Position numbers and translations under genes: made by a program. 41,073 nucleotides of DNA. Source: Clostridiales bacterium UBA1758 (GTDB lineage Bacteria; Bacillota; Clostridia; Oscillospirales; UBA1758). The stretch lies in NCBI GenBank assembly GCA_002315595.1, contig DCHG01000025.1, positions 23,355-64,427 of the forward strand. The letters run 5' to 3'. Below the pieces are notes generated by a model. It had not been told where the DNA came from, did no database searches, and saw only the letters and a list, made by a program, of their open reading frames with translations. Position 1 is the first letter of the stretch. The number at the start of each line of letters is the position of its first letter. Positions 7,926 to 15,921 of the stretch are shown here, piece by piece.

Positions 7926-9669
7926 GGGAATCCTCCAACGGCAGAACGATGGAAACGGTAGTGCCCTTGTCGACTTCACTTGCAACGGAAATGCTTCCGC
8001 GATGATGTTCAACGATCTCTCGTGCAATGGCAAGACCGAGTCCCGTGCCGCCACTTGCACGCGTACGCGCCTTGTCGACGCGGTAAAAGCGATCAAAAAG
8101 ACGCGGGATATCTTCGGCGGGAATGCCGATTCCGTTGTCCGTCACGGTCAAATTCAGTTTTGTCACATCCGTCACCGCACGGACAACGATACGACCGCCG
8201 GCAGGTGTATATTTTATGGAATTGGAGATAATATTGACGATGACCTGCTCGATGCGTTCACGATCCCCCGTCAACTCCGGCAGGGAAACGGGGATGTCAA
8301 GGGTAAGTTCGTGTCCGGAATTTGAGGCGGAGAGGGACATGGCGGTGCAGACATTTTCGAGGCTTCTTTGAATGGAAAAACGCGAGATCTGCCAGTCCAT
8401 TTTGTTGTAGTCAAGGCGAGAAAGTGTGAGCAGATCCTTGACGATACGCGTCATTCGGTCGGTTTCGCTCAAAATAACGCCGAGGAAATTTCCACGGGTT
8501 TCGTCGTCGATATCCGTTGCATCGACCAGTGTTTCGGCATACCCCTTGATATTTGAAAGCGGTGTTCGAAGTTCGTGGGAAACATTCGAAACGAATTCAC
8601 GACGGGCTTTTTCCAACCGATCCTGGTCGGTAATATCATGCAGAACCGCCATAATGTCGCGTTCGCCGCCGGTGTGACCGTAGGTCGCAAGATAGAGATG
8701 CAGGGTACGCCCGGAAAGCGAAAAAGTGCGTTCCAAGAACTTCGACGGATCGAGAGAAGCCGCTTCTTCCAAGGAAATGCCGGATTCACCGAACAGATCG
8801 CTATATTTTAGCCCCGGTCCCTGCTTCACGCCAAGCAGGCGTTCGGCGGCGGGATTGATGCTCAAAATATCGCCGGATTGCGACATGGAGATAACGCCGT
8901 CCGCCATATGCGAAAACATTGTGTCAAGACGGTCACGTTCGCTTTCAAGACGGTTGACGCTGTCTTCCAAAACGCCTGCCATGTTGTTGAATGCGTCGGT
9001 GAGTTTGCCGATCTCGTCGCGGGAGTGAACATCGACGCGCAAAGACAGATCACCCGCCGCGACCTTTCCGACGCCCGCGGTCAGTTTTTCGATCGGCACG
9101 GTCATGGTTTTTGAGAGAAGTAAACTCAAAAGCACCGAAATGATAATGCCGAAAACGACCGCCTGAATGATAATGAGAATGATCGTCTGGTTGATGTTTT
9201 GAAGTTCCTGCTTGGTATCTTTGAGGTAGACGATGTACGAATTTTCACCGCCGGAAATCGGGACGGCGACATCGAGAAAAGCGTCGGTCAGACGTGTTTC
9301 CTGCCCGACTTTGCCCGCCATGGCCGCAATGACCGAAGCCGTCAGTTCGGGGGCATCATCCGAAGTGCCGGCGAGTACATTCCCGCTTTTTCCGTCCAGA
9401 ATGTAAAAATTGCGGTTGGCGTCGATCCCGAGCGCGGTCGAATATGCCGAAAGCGTTTGATACAGATGCTCGGCACCGTCCTCTCCCTCGGCTTCCCCAC
9501 GGAGTTGGAGAATAAGATCCTCGGAAAAAACGGAGTACATCTGTTCACGGAAATCGTCGATATAAAAATTAGTGGTGTTATTGATGATAAATGAGCCGAC
9601 GATCAACACGACGACGATGGTCAGCACCGTCATCACGATGGTCAACTTGGAATGAAGAGAAGAAAACAT
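7915..9669 (-). CDS. walK: Sensor histidine kinase WalK
   Basis: This is a 584-residue sensor kinase of the essential cell-wall homeostasis system. Visible order: TM1 (about 8-30), an extracytoplasmic domain, TM2 (about 162-186), HAMP (about 187-240), a PAS-like domain (about 245-350), then the dimerisation box VSNVSHELRTPLSNIKGY with the phospho-acceptor His365. The ATPase domain follows, with the N-box IISNSIKYTP, DNGIGIP and GTGLGLAI. The TM-sensor-TM-HAMP-PAS arrangement is typical of WalK. The start is 2 nt after the walR stop, with GGAG upstream. It autophosphorylates and passes the phosphate to WalR. Confidence 0.95.
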   Translation of the reverse strand: MFSSLHSKLTIVMTVLTIVVVLIVGSFIINNTTNFYIDDFREQMYSVFSEDLILQLRGEAEGEDGAEHLYQTLSAYSTALGIDANRNFYILDGKSGNVLAGTSDDAPELTASVIAAMAGKVGQETRLTDAFLDVAVPISGGENSYIVYLKDTKQELQNINQTIILIIIQAVVFGIIISVLLSLLLSKTMTVPIEKLTAGVGKVAAGDLSLRVDVHSRDEIGKLTDAFNNMAGVLEDSVNRLESERDRLDTMFSHMADGVISMSQSGDILSINPAAERLLGVKQGPGLKYSDLFGESGISLEEAASLDPSKFLERTFSLSGRTLHLYLATYGHTGGERDIMAVLHDITDQDRLEKARREFVSNVSHELRTPLSNIKGYAETLVDATDIDDETRGNFLGVILSETDRMTRIVKDLLTLSRLDYNKMDWQISRFSIQRSLENVCTAMSLSASNSGHELTLDIPVSLPELTGDRERIEQVIVNIISNSIKYTPAGGRIVVRAVTDVTKLNLTVTDNGIGIPAEDIPRLFDRFYRVDKARTRASGGTGLGLAIAREIVEHHRGSISVASEVDKGTTVSIVLPLEDSHEG

Positions 9670-9671
9670 CC

Positions 9672-10358
9672 TTATTCTCCAAACAGATAGCCCGCACCAC
9701 GGCGGGTGATAATGTAGACGGGATTGGCGGGATCGTCTTCGATCTTCTCACGCAGACGGCGGATGGTGACATCGACGGTACGCATATCGCCGAAATATTC
9801 GTAATTCCAGACATTGCGGATCAGATCCTCACGCGAGAAGACTTCACCGCGATGAACAATGAGATACGCGATGAGGTCGTATTCACGCGGGCTGAGTTCG
9901 ACGGATTTTCCACGTAAAAAAATGCCTTTTGAAGCGCGGTTGACCGACAGATCGCGGTAACTGATGATGTCAGGCATTTCCGCGGGAGATGAATAGTCGC
10001 TGCTTCGGCGAATATTCGCCTTGACACGCGCCATGAGTTCTTTCATCGAAAAAGGCTTGGTCACATAATCGTCCGCACCGTTTTCCAGTCCGAAGACTTT
10101 GTCGGCTTCTTCTTCGCGTGCGGTCATCATAATGATCGGGAGGTTCGAGGTTTCACGAATTCGACGGCATACCTCGAAACCGTCGATATACGGAAGCATA
10201 ACATCGAGAAGTACCAGGTCGGGATTGTCTTTTTCAAACATTTCAAGGGCTTCTTTACCGTCATAGGCGGCAAAAACCTCGTGACCTTCACGTTTGAGAT
10301 TGAACGCAACAATGTCGGAAATCGCCTTTTCGTCTTCGACAATGAGAACCTTCCCCAT
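9672..10358 (-). CDS. walR: Response regulator WalR
   Basis: This is a 228-residue OmpR/PhoB-type regulator. The receiver domain shows the acidic pocket (VEDE), the phosphorylated Asp in LVLLDVMLPYIDGFE, and the conserved Thr and Lys (MMTAREEE, YVTKPFS). The C-terminal winged helix contains VELSPREYDLIAYL and MRTVDVTIRRLREKIEDD. WalR controls peptidoglycan hydrolases and wall metabolism in Firmicutes. The start codon overlaps the nudF stop by one base (TAATG), with GGGGGTGA upstream, so it is translated from the nudF transcript. Confidence 0.96.
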   Translation of the reverse strand: MGKVLIVEDEKAISDIVAFNLKREGHEVFAAYDGKEALEMFEKDNPDLVLLDVMLPYIDGFEVCRRIRETSNLPIIMMTAREEEADKVFGLENGADDYVTKPFSMKELMARVKANIRRSSDYSSPAEMPDIISYRDLSVNRASKGIFLRGKSVELSPREYDLIAYLIVHRGEVFSREDLIRNVWNYEYFGDMRTVDVTIRRLREKIEDDPANPVYIITRRGAGYLFGE

Positions 10359-10894
10359 TATTTCACCCCCGCTTGTTTCGCCAACAGTACAGCCGCAACG
10401 GTCTTTGCATCGTGAATTTCACCCGAGGTGACACGACGGAAGAGTTCGTCAAACGGCAGGGTTTCGATTTCCAGGAATTCATCCTCATCCGGATCGACGG
10501 GGCAGGGTTCGTTTTCGGTGGCGAGATAGAGCCAAAGCCTGCCGTTGATGATGCCGGGTGAGGGATAGATATAGCCGAGGAAGGTCAGATCGGAAGTGCG
10601 CAGACCGACTTCCTCGACCAGTTCGCGCACGGCGCACTCGGCAGGATCTTCGCCCGGTTCGAGTTTGCCCGCGGGAATTTCGGCAAGTACGGATTGATAG
10701 GCATAGCGGTACTGACGCACGAGTCTTGTCGTGCCGTCGGCACAGATCGGAAGGATGGCGACACCGTCACCGAGATGCCCCGTTTCACGATAACTTTCTT
10801 CACCGTTCGGAAGCATGATCTTATCGCGGGTGACGCGGATGATTTTGCCTTTGTATTTTTCCTCGGATGCGAGTGTTTTTTCGGTCAGATCCAT
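10358..10894 (-). CDS. nudF: NUDIX hydrolase, ADP-ribose pyrophosphatase type
   Basis: This is a 178-residue NUDIX protein. The signature box GKLEPGEDPAECAVRELVEEVGL fits GX5EX7REUXEEXGU exactly. Flanking segments (KIMLPNGEESYRETG, RQYRYAYQSVLAEIPAGKLE, SPGIINGRLWLYLA) resemble ADP-ribose pyrophosphatases of the YqkG/NudF type, which cleave ADP-ribose to AMP and ribose 5-phosphate. Substrate is inferred. It is the first gene of the walRK transcript and has a clear GGAG site. Its coupling to walR is notable, since Bacillus and Staphylococcus wal operons do not start with a NUDIX gene. Confidence 0.88.
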   Translation of the reverse strand: MDLTEKTLASEEKYKGKIIRVTRDKIMLPNGEESYRETGHLGDGVAILPICADGTTRLVRQYRYAYQSVLAEIPAGKLEPGEDPAECAVRELVEEVGLRTSDLTFLGYIYPSPGIINGRLWLYLATENEPCPVDPDEDEFLEIETLPFDELFRRVTSGEIHDAKTVAAVLLAKQAGVK

Positions 10895-10936
10895 GAAAAT
10901 TCTCCTTCGTTATTTTCGCACGATATTATCAAGGTA

Positions 10937-10964
10937 AGTATAGCATATTTTTTGACAAAAACAA
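10937..10964 (-). promoter_or_regulatory. Probable promoter of the nudF-walRK operon
   Basis: On the minus strand, TATACT (10942-10937) is preceded by TGC, an extended -10. A weak TTGTTT (10964-10959) lies 16 bp upstream. It is divergent from the hrcA promoter about 70 bp away. Confidence 0.5.
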
Positions 10965-11033
10965 AGTATTTCGATTTGGAAAAATCCAAAGAAAAAAGTT
11001 TTGAACTTTTTGTTAAATTGACCTTTCCTGCCC

Positions 11034-11062
11034 TTGACAATGTCGTCATCATGGTTTATCAT
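11034..11062 (+). promoter_or_regulatory. Sigma-A promoter of the hrcA operon
   Basis: TTGACA (11034-11039), a 17-bp spacer and TATCAT (11057-11062). The predicted start of transcription falls at the left edge of the CIRCE element. Confidence 0.88.
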
Positions 11063-11066
11063 ATGA

Positions 11067-11093
11067 TTAGCACTCGGAGGTTGAGAGTGCTAA
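11067..11093 (+). promoter_or_regulatory. CIRCE operator
   Basis: A perfect inverted repeat TTAGCACTC-N9-GAGTGCTAA, the known HrcA-binding site. It covers the probable transcription start, and its right arm ends 13 nt before the hrcA start codon. HrcA bound here should block the operon at normal temperature, giving autoregulation. Confidence 0.97.
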
Positions 11094-11106
11094 CGGAGAG
11101 AAACGC

Positions 11107-12153
11107 ATGAGTATGGATGACAGAAAAAAGAAAATCCTGAAAGCGGTTGTGGAAAGTTACGTCGAAAGTGCGGAACCGATCGGCTCAAAATCCCTCGTGG
11201 ATATCTTGGGAGGAAATGTGTCCTCAGCCACCGTTCGTAATGAAATGGCGGAACTTGAAGCACTCGGTTATCTTGAACAGCCCCATGTCAGCGCGGGCAG
11301 AATCCCGTCCGACAAGGGGTATCGGCTCTATGTCAACGAACTGATGCCTCGCCACCGTCTTTCGGTGATGGAAATGAAAAGCATCGACGGCTTTCTCACC
11401 GAAAAAGTTCACGAATTTTCCGAACTGATCGAAGAAAGCGGAAGAATGCTTTCGGAAATCACGAAATACACTGCTTATGCCGTGACACCCGCATCCGAAG
11501 AATTGACGATCTTTCGCTTTGAACTCCTGAAACTCGGCGAAAATACGATACTTCTGATCCTCGTGACCGATACGGGACTGGTTAAAAACCGAATGATACG
11601 TTCGTTTGGCGTACTTTCCGATGAACAACTCATTCGGATGTCGGAGGTCTTGAACCGCAATCTGACCGGCGTTCGTGCCGAAGATATCGACCAAATGCGG
11701 TTGGGACAGGTGGAAAGCACCGATGGAATGCTTCACGATCTGATGCCGCAGATTTGGAAATTTGTTTGCGACACGATGAATCAAAACGACGGCAGACGGA
11801 TGTTTCTCGATGGGGAAGCAATGTTGCTTGCGCACCCCGAATTCCGCGATATTGATAAGGCACACAAATTGCTGAAATATCTGACGCGAAACCAAAACGA
11901 CTTCAAAACTTCTTCCGCACTCCCCGATCGAGGGCAACCGATCCGCATTACGATCGGTGATGAAAATCCCGCACCGGAACTGTTTGATTCCAGCACCGTT
12001 TCCGCAACCTATACGATCGGCGGAAATACCGGCACCATCGGACTTATCGGTCCGACGCGAATGGATTACGGACGGGCGGAAGCGAGTTTGACATATTTTG
12101 TAAAACGATTGGGCGAACTGTTGAAAGACGGTGACGCCGATGGAGGGAAATAA
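11107..12153 (+). CDS. hrcA: Heat-inducible transcription repressor HrcA
   Basis: This is a 348-residue HrcA. The N-terminal winged helix (DRKKKILKAVVESYVESAEPIGS, SSATVRNEMAELEALGYLEQPH, SAGRIPSDKGYRLYV) is highly characteristic. The C-terminal part has the GAF-like region ending in GLIGPTRMDYGRA. The repressor binds CIRCE and depends on GroEL for folding in characterised species. It is the first gene of the operon, with GGAG 8 nt before the ATG and the CIRCE element immediately upstream. The length is normal. Confidence 0.96.
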   Translation: MSMDDRKKKILKAVVESYVESAEPIGSKSLVDILGGNVSSATVRNEMAELEALGYLEQPHVSAGRIPSDKGYRLYVNELMPRHRLSVMEMKSIDGFLTEKVHEFSELIEESGRMLSEITKYTAYAVTPASEELTIFRFELLKLGENTILLILVTDTGLVKNRMIRSFGVLSDEQLIRMSEVLNRNLTGVRAEDIDQMRLGQVESTDGMLHDLMPQIWKFVCDTMNQNDGRRMFLDGEAMLLAHPEFRDIDKAHKLLKYLTRNQNDFKTSSALPDRGQPIRITIGDENPAPELFDSSTVSATYTIGGNTGTIGLIGPTRMDYGRAEASLTYFVKRLGELLKDGDADGGK

Positions 12154-12154
12154 A

Positions 12155-12730
12155 TTGGAAAAGAAGGAAAATCCGGCGGTCGAAGAAACGGTCGACAACG
12201 CACCGCAGGAAAAATCCGCAACCGACAAGAAAAAGGATAAAAAATCCGATAAACGTGTCGAAGCCACACAGGCGGAAATCGAAGCACTCAAAAAGAAAAA
12301 CGACGAACTGACCGAACGCCTTGCCGATGAAACGGACGCGAAACTCCGTTCCATGGCGGAATTTGACAATTACAGAAAACGCTCCCAGCGGGAACGCGAA
12401 GCGGCGTTTTCCGACACCGTTGCGGTAACGGTTGAAAAATTCCTTGGCGTGTACGACAATTTCGAGCGCGCGCTTGCCGCGGAAGCAGAAAACGAAGCAT
12501 CCCGTAAGGGACTTGAAATGATTTTTGCATCGTTTAAGGAATCCCTTGAAAAACTCGGCGTGACGATCTGTGATCCGGTCGGCGAACAATTCGATCCGAA
12601 CATTCACAATGCCGTGATGCACATCGAGGATGAAAGTTTCGGTGAAAATGTCATTGCGGAAGTTTTTGCAAAGGGATTTATGAAAGGCGATAAAGTCATC
12701 CGACACGCGATGGTCAAGGTCGCAAACTAA
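12155..12730 (+). CDS. grpE: DnaK nucleotide exchange factor GrpE
   Basis: GrpE releases ADP from DnaK during the chaperone cycle. The protein has an acidic-basic, low-complexity N-terminus rich in Glu and Lys, a long coiled-coil (EALKKKNDELTERLADETDAKLRSMAEFDNYRKRSQRE, two segments), and a beta-wing domain ending in VFAKGFMKGDKVIRHAMVKV. The open frame reaches back to GTG 12131 and ATG 12140 inside hrcA. The TTG at 12155 is preferred because GGAGGG lies 7 nt before it and it falls directly after the hrcA stop, giving 191 residues. The ATG at 12140 is a weaker alternative. Confidence 0.94.
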   Translation: MEKKENPAVEETVDNAPQEKSATDKKKDKKSDKRVEATQAEIEALKKKNDELTERLADETDAKLRSMAEFDNYRKRSQREREAAFSDTVAVTVEKFLGVYDNFERALAAEAENEASRKGLEMIFASFKESLEKLGVTICDPVGEQFDPNIHNAVMHIEDESFGENVIAEVFAKGFMKGDKVIRHAMVKVAN

Positions 12731-12741
12731 TTTGTCAATCC

Positions 12742-12755
12742 GACGGGCGACCGTC
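12742..12755 (+). other. Small intercistronic hairpin, grpE-dnaK
   Basis: GACGG-GCGA-CCGTC forms a 5-bp stem closed by a GNRA-type tetraloop. No T-run follows, so it is more likely an mRNA-stability or processing element than a terminator. Confidence 0.35.
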
Positions 12756-12803
12756 TGAATTATATCAACAAGTCAATGATTCATATTTATGGAGGCATAT
12801 CAA

Positions 12804-14645
12804 ATGAGTAAAACAATCGGTATAGATCTCGGCACAACCAACTCCTGCGTTGCCGTTATGGAAGGCAACGAGGCCGTTGTCATCGCCAACGCCGAAGGCG
12901 CACGTACCACACCTTCCGTCGTCGCTTTTTCCAAAGACGGCGAACGCATGGTCGGTCAGGTCGCCAAGCGTCAGGCCATCACCAACCCCGACAGAACCAT
13001 CAGTTCCATCAAGCGTGAGATGGGCACCGACTACAAGGTGAAAGTCGACGATAAATCCTATACTCCGCAGGAAATTTCCGCAATGATCCTTCAAAAGTTG
13101 AAGAGCGAAGCGGAAGCCTATCTCGGCACCACCGTTTCCAAGGCGGTCATCACCGTTCCGGCGTATTTCACCGATAGCCAGCGTCAGGCAACCAAGGACG
13201 CCGGACGCATTGCCGGACTTGAAGTTCTCCGTATCATCAACGAACCGACTGCCGCGGCACTTGCGTACGGGCTCGACAAAGAAAACGATCAGAAGATTAT
13301 GGTCTACGACCTCGGCGGCGGCACCTTCGATGTATCCGTTTTGCAGATCAGCGACGGTATGCTCGAAGTTCTCGCCACTGCCGGTAATAACCACCTTGGC
13401 GGCGATGACTTTGACGCAAGAGTTGTGAATTATCTCGCCGACGAATTCAAAAAGAGCCAGGGCGTCGACCTTCGTGGCGACAAGATGGCGATGCAAAGGC
13501 TGAAAGAGGCCGCCGAAAAGGCAAAAATCGAACTTTCCGGCGTCACCTCCACCAATATCAACCTTCCGTATATCACCGCCGATGCCACCGGCCCGAAGCA
13601 TCTCGATATGACACTCACCCGCGCAAAGTTCAACGAACTGACTGCGGATCTCGTCGAAGCCACTATGGGACCGGTCCGTCAGGCGATGGGCGACTCCAAA
13701 CTTCAGCCGAGTCAGTTGAGCAAGGTACTACTCGTCGGTGGTTCGTCAAGAATTCCTGCCGTTCAGGAAGCCGTCAAGAAATTCACGGGCGCCGATCCGT
13801 TCAAGGGTATCAACCCGGATGAATGTGTCGCGGTGGGCGCCGCTATTCAGGCGGGCGTTCTCAGCGGCGATGTTGAGGGCATGATCCTTCTCGATGTCAC
13901 CCCGCTTTCGCTCGGCATCGAAACCCTCGGCGGTGTCTGCACCAAGATCATCGACCGCAACACCACGATCCCGGTCGACAAGTCCAATGTCTTCACCACT
14001 GCCGCCGACGGTCAGACTTCCGTTGAAGTCCATGTTTTGCAGGGTGAACGCGAAATGGCTCAGTATAACAAGACGCTCGGTCGTTTCCATCTCGACGGAA
14101 TTGCACCCGCCCCGCGTGGCGTTCCGCAGATCGAAGTTACTTTCAGCATTGACGCCAACGGTATCGTAAACGTCACCGCCAAGGATCTCGGAACCGGAAA
14201 GCAGAATAATATTACCATCACCGCTTCCTCTAATATGTCCAAAGAGGACATCGACAAGGCTGTTCGTGAAGCGGAACAGTTCGCCGCCGAGGACAAGAAG
14301 AACAAGGAAGCCGTGGATGTTCGCAATCAGGCCGATCAGATGGTCTATCAGAGCGAAAAGACGCTCAATGAGATTGGCGATAAGGTTCCCGAAGCCGAAA
14401 AAGAGCCGGTCAAGACTGCTCTCGAAGCACTCAAAGAATCCCTCAAAGGCAATGACATCGAAGATATTAAGGCAAAGACCGAGGCCCTTACGCAGGCGTT
14501 CTACAAGATCTCCGAAAAACTCTATCAGCAACAGGCGCCGCAGGGCGGTCAGCCGGGTGGCGCAGACTTCGGTGGCGCACAGGGCGGCAACCCGGATGAC
14601 AATGTCGTGGATGCCGACTTTACTCCGGCGGACGATAACAAGTAA
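12804..14645 (+). CDS. dnaK: Chaperone DnaK (Hsp70)
   Basis: This is a complete 613-residue Hsp70. It carries the three family signatures: IGIDLGTTNSCV near the start, VYDLGGGTFDVSVL (phosphate loop) and VLLVGGSSRIPAVQEAV. A substrate-binding domain (LLDVTPLSLGIETLGG...) and a helical lid follow, then a Gly/Gln-rich linker and the acidic tail DDNVVDADFTPADDNK. The frame begins five codons earlier, but GGAGG at 12791 is well placed for the ATG at 12804. The protein works with GrpE and DnaJ, encoded on either side. Its codon choice leans strongly to C-ending codons, as expected of a highly expressed gene. Confidence 0.98.
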   Translation: MSKTIGIDLGTTNSCVAVMEGNEAVVIANAEGARTTPSVVAFSKDGERMVGQVAKRQAITNPDRTISSIKREMGTDYKVKVDDKSYTPQEISAMILQKLKSEAEAYLGTTVSKAVITVPAYFTDSQRQATKDAGRIAGLEVLRIINEPTAAALAYGLDKENDQKIMVYDLGGGTFDVSVLQISDGMLEVLATAGNNHLGGDDFDARVVNYLADEFKKSQGVDLRGDKMAMQRLKEAAEKAKIELSGVTSTNINLPYITADATGPKHLDMTLTRAKFNELTADLVEATMGPVRQAMGDSKLQPSQLSKVLLVGGSSRIPAVQEAVKKFTGADPFKGINPDECVAVGAAIQAGVLSGDVEGMILLDVTPLSLGIETLGGVCTKIIDRNTTIPVDKSNVFTTAADGQTSVEVHVLQGEREMAQYNKTLGRFHLDGIAPAPRGVPQIEVTFSIDANGIVNVTAKDLGTGKQNNITITASSNMSKEDIDKAVREAEQFAAEDKKNKEAVDVRNQADQMVYQSEKTLNEIGDKVPEAEKEPVKTALEALKESLKGNDIEDIKAKTEALTQAFYKISEKLYQQQAPQGGQPGGADFGGAQGGNPDDNVVDADFTPADDNK

Positions 14646-14658
14646 TTTATTTTTTCCG

Positions 14659-14687
14659 GCAGCGGGGGCGTGATCCGTCCCCGCTGC
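14659..14687 (+). other. GC-rich hairpin between dnaK and dnaJ
   Basis: A 9-bp stem (GCAGCGGGG / CCCCGCTGC, loop of 11) lies between the dnaK stop and the dnaJ ribosome-binding site. Only a short T-run (GTGTTTTTG) follows after a few bases. It may act as a partial terminator or processing signal that lowers dnaJ relative to dnaK. Confidence 0.5.
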
Positions 14688-14712
14688 ACGGGTGTTTTTG
14701 GGGAGGGCCGAT

Positions 14713-15864
14713 ATGGCTCAGGATAAGAGAGACTATTACGAAGTTCTCGGCGTGGATAAAAACGCGTCCGAGGATGACATAAAGAAAGCGTTCAGAACGC
14801 TTGCTAAAAAATACCACCCCGATGTCAACCCCGGTGATAAGACCGCCGAGGCGAAATTCAAAGAGGTCAGAGAGGCATACGAAGTCCTCACCGATCAGGA
14901 AAAGCGCAGTCGTTATGACCAATTCGGTCATGCGGGTGTAGATCCATCCTACGGTGCCGGTGACGGCGGCTTCGGCGGCGGTTACGGCGGTGGCTTCGGC
15001 GATTTCGATCTTGGAGATATTTTCGGCTCGTTCTTCGGCGGCGGCTTTGGCGGTGGTACACAACAACGCAGAAATGCTCCGCAAAAGGGACAGAGTGTTC
15101 GCACGAGCATCGTGATCTCGTTTGAAGAAGCCGCATTCGGCGTTAAGCGTGAAATTCACATCAACCGCAGTGAATCCTGCTCGGATTGCGGAGGAAGCGG
15201 TGCGGAAAAGGGTACGAGTGCGGAAAAATGTACCGTTTGCGGTGGCTCAGGTCAGGTACATACCACCAAACGCACGCCACTCGGCAATTTCTCAACCACT
15301 GCACCGTGTCAGGCTTGCGGCGGCACGGGAAAGATCATTAAAAACCCCTGCAAAAAATGTCGTGGAACGGGCAGTGTCCGCAATCAGCGCACGATCGTCG
15401 TCGACATTCCCGCGGGTATTGACGAAGGTCAGACAATCTCCGTCCGCGGACAGGGCGATGCCGGCATTAACGGAGGTCCGGCGGGCGATGTGTTGATTAC
15501 GGTATCGATCCGTCCGCACGCGGTGCTGACGAGGGAAGGAACTTCCGTTATCTGCGAAGTGCCGATCACCTTTGTTCAGGCGGCGCTCGGCGCACAGATC
15601 GAGGTGCCGACGCTTGACGGCAATGTGATCCAAAACATTCCCGAAGGCACGCAGACCGGCACGGTCTTCCGACTGCGCGGCAAGGGCATCCCGGAACTAC
15701 GCAGTAAAAACCGTGGAGATCAGTTTGTCCGCGTCACAGTCGAGGTGCCGAAGGGACTGAATTCCAAGCAGAAGGATCTTTTGCGTCAGTTCGGCGAAGC
15801 CGTCGGCGATAATTCTTATGCGGAACGAAAAAAGTTTTTCGACAAATGGAAAAAATCAAAATAA
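14713..15864 (+). CDS. dnaJ: Co-chaperone DnaJ (Hsp40)
   Basis: This is a 383-residue type I Hsp40. The J domain has the HPD triad (KKYHPDVNPG) that stimulates DnaK ATPase. A Gly/Phe-rich linker follows (GGFGGGYGGGFGDFD). Then come four CxxCxGxG zinc repeats (CSDCGGSG, CTVCGGSG, CQACGGTG, CKKCRGTG) and the C-terminal substrate-binding domains. Seven codons upstream are open, but the ATG at 14713 follows GGGGAGGG and gives the usual MAQDKRDYYEVLG. It is the last gene of the heat-shock operon and is followed by a strong terminator. Confidence 0.97.
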   Translation: MAQDKRDYYEVLGVDKNASEDDIKKAFRTLAKKYHPDVNPGDKTAEAKFKEVREAYEVLTDQEKRSRYDQFGHAGVDPSYGAGDGGFGGGYGGGFGDFDLGDIFGSFFGGGFGGGTQQRRNAPQKGQSVRTSIVISFEEAAFGVKREIHINRSESCSDCGGSGAEKGTSAEKCTVCGGSGQVHTTKRTPLGNFSTTAPCQACGGTGKIIKNPCKKCRGTGSVRNQRTIVVDIPAGIDEGQTISVRGQGDAGINGGPAGDVLITVSIRPHAVLTREGTSVICEVPITFVQAALGAQIEVPTLDGNVIQNIPEGTQTGTVFRLRGKGIPELRSKNRGDQFVRVTVEVPKGLNSKQKDLLRQFGEAVGDNSYAERKKFFDKWKKSK

Positions 15865-15870
15865 AATAAT

Positions 15871-15905
15871 AAAGCGTGAAGTAAGAGTGACTTACTTCAC
15901 GCTTT
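15871..15905. terminator. Bidirectional terminator between dnaJ and murC
   Basis: A perfect 15-bp stem (15871-15885 with 15891-15905, loop AGTGA) ends in Ts on the plus strand. The complementary A-rich side lets it also serve murC, which converges from the other strand. Confidence 0.93.
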
Positions 15906-15921
15906 TTACATATTTTTGTTA

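Noticed and set aside
12765..14531. Long minus-strand open frames (up to 278 codons) over dnaK
   Set aside because: They mirror the strong codon bias of dnaK, have no good ribosome-binding sites and no recognisable protein features.
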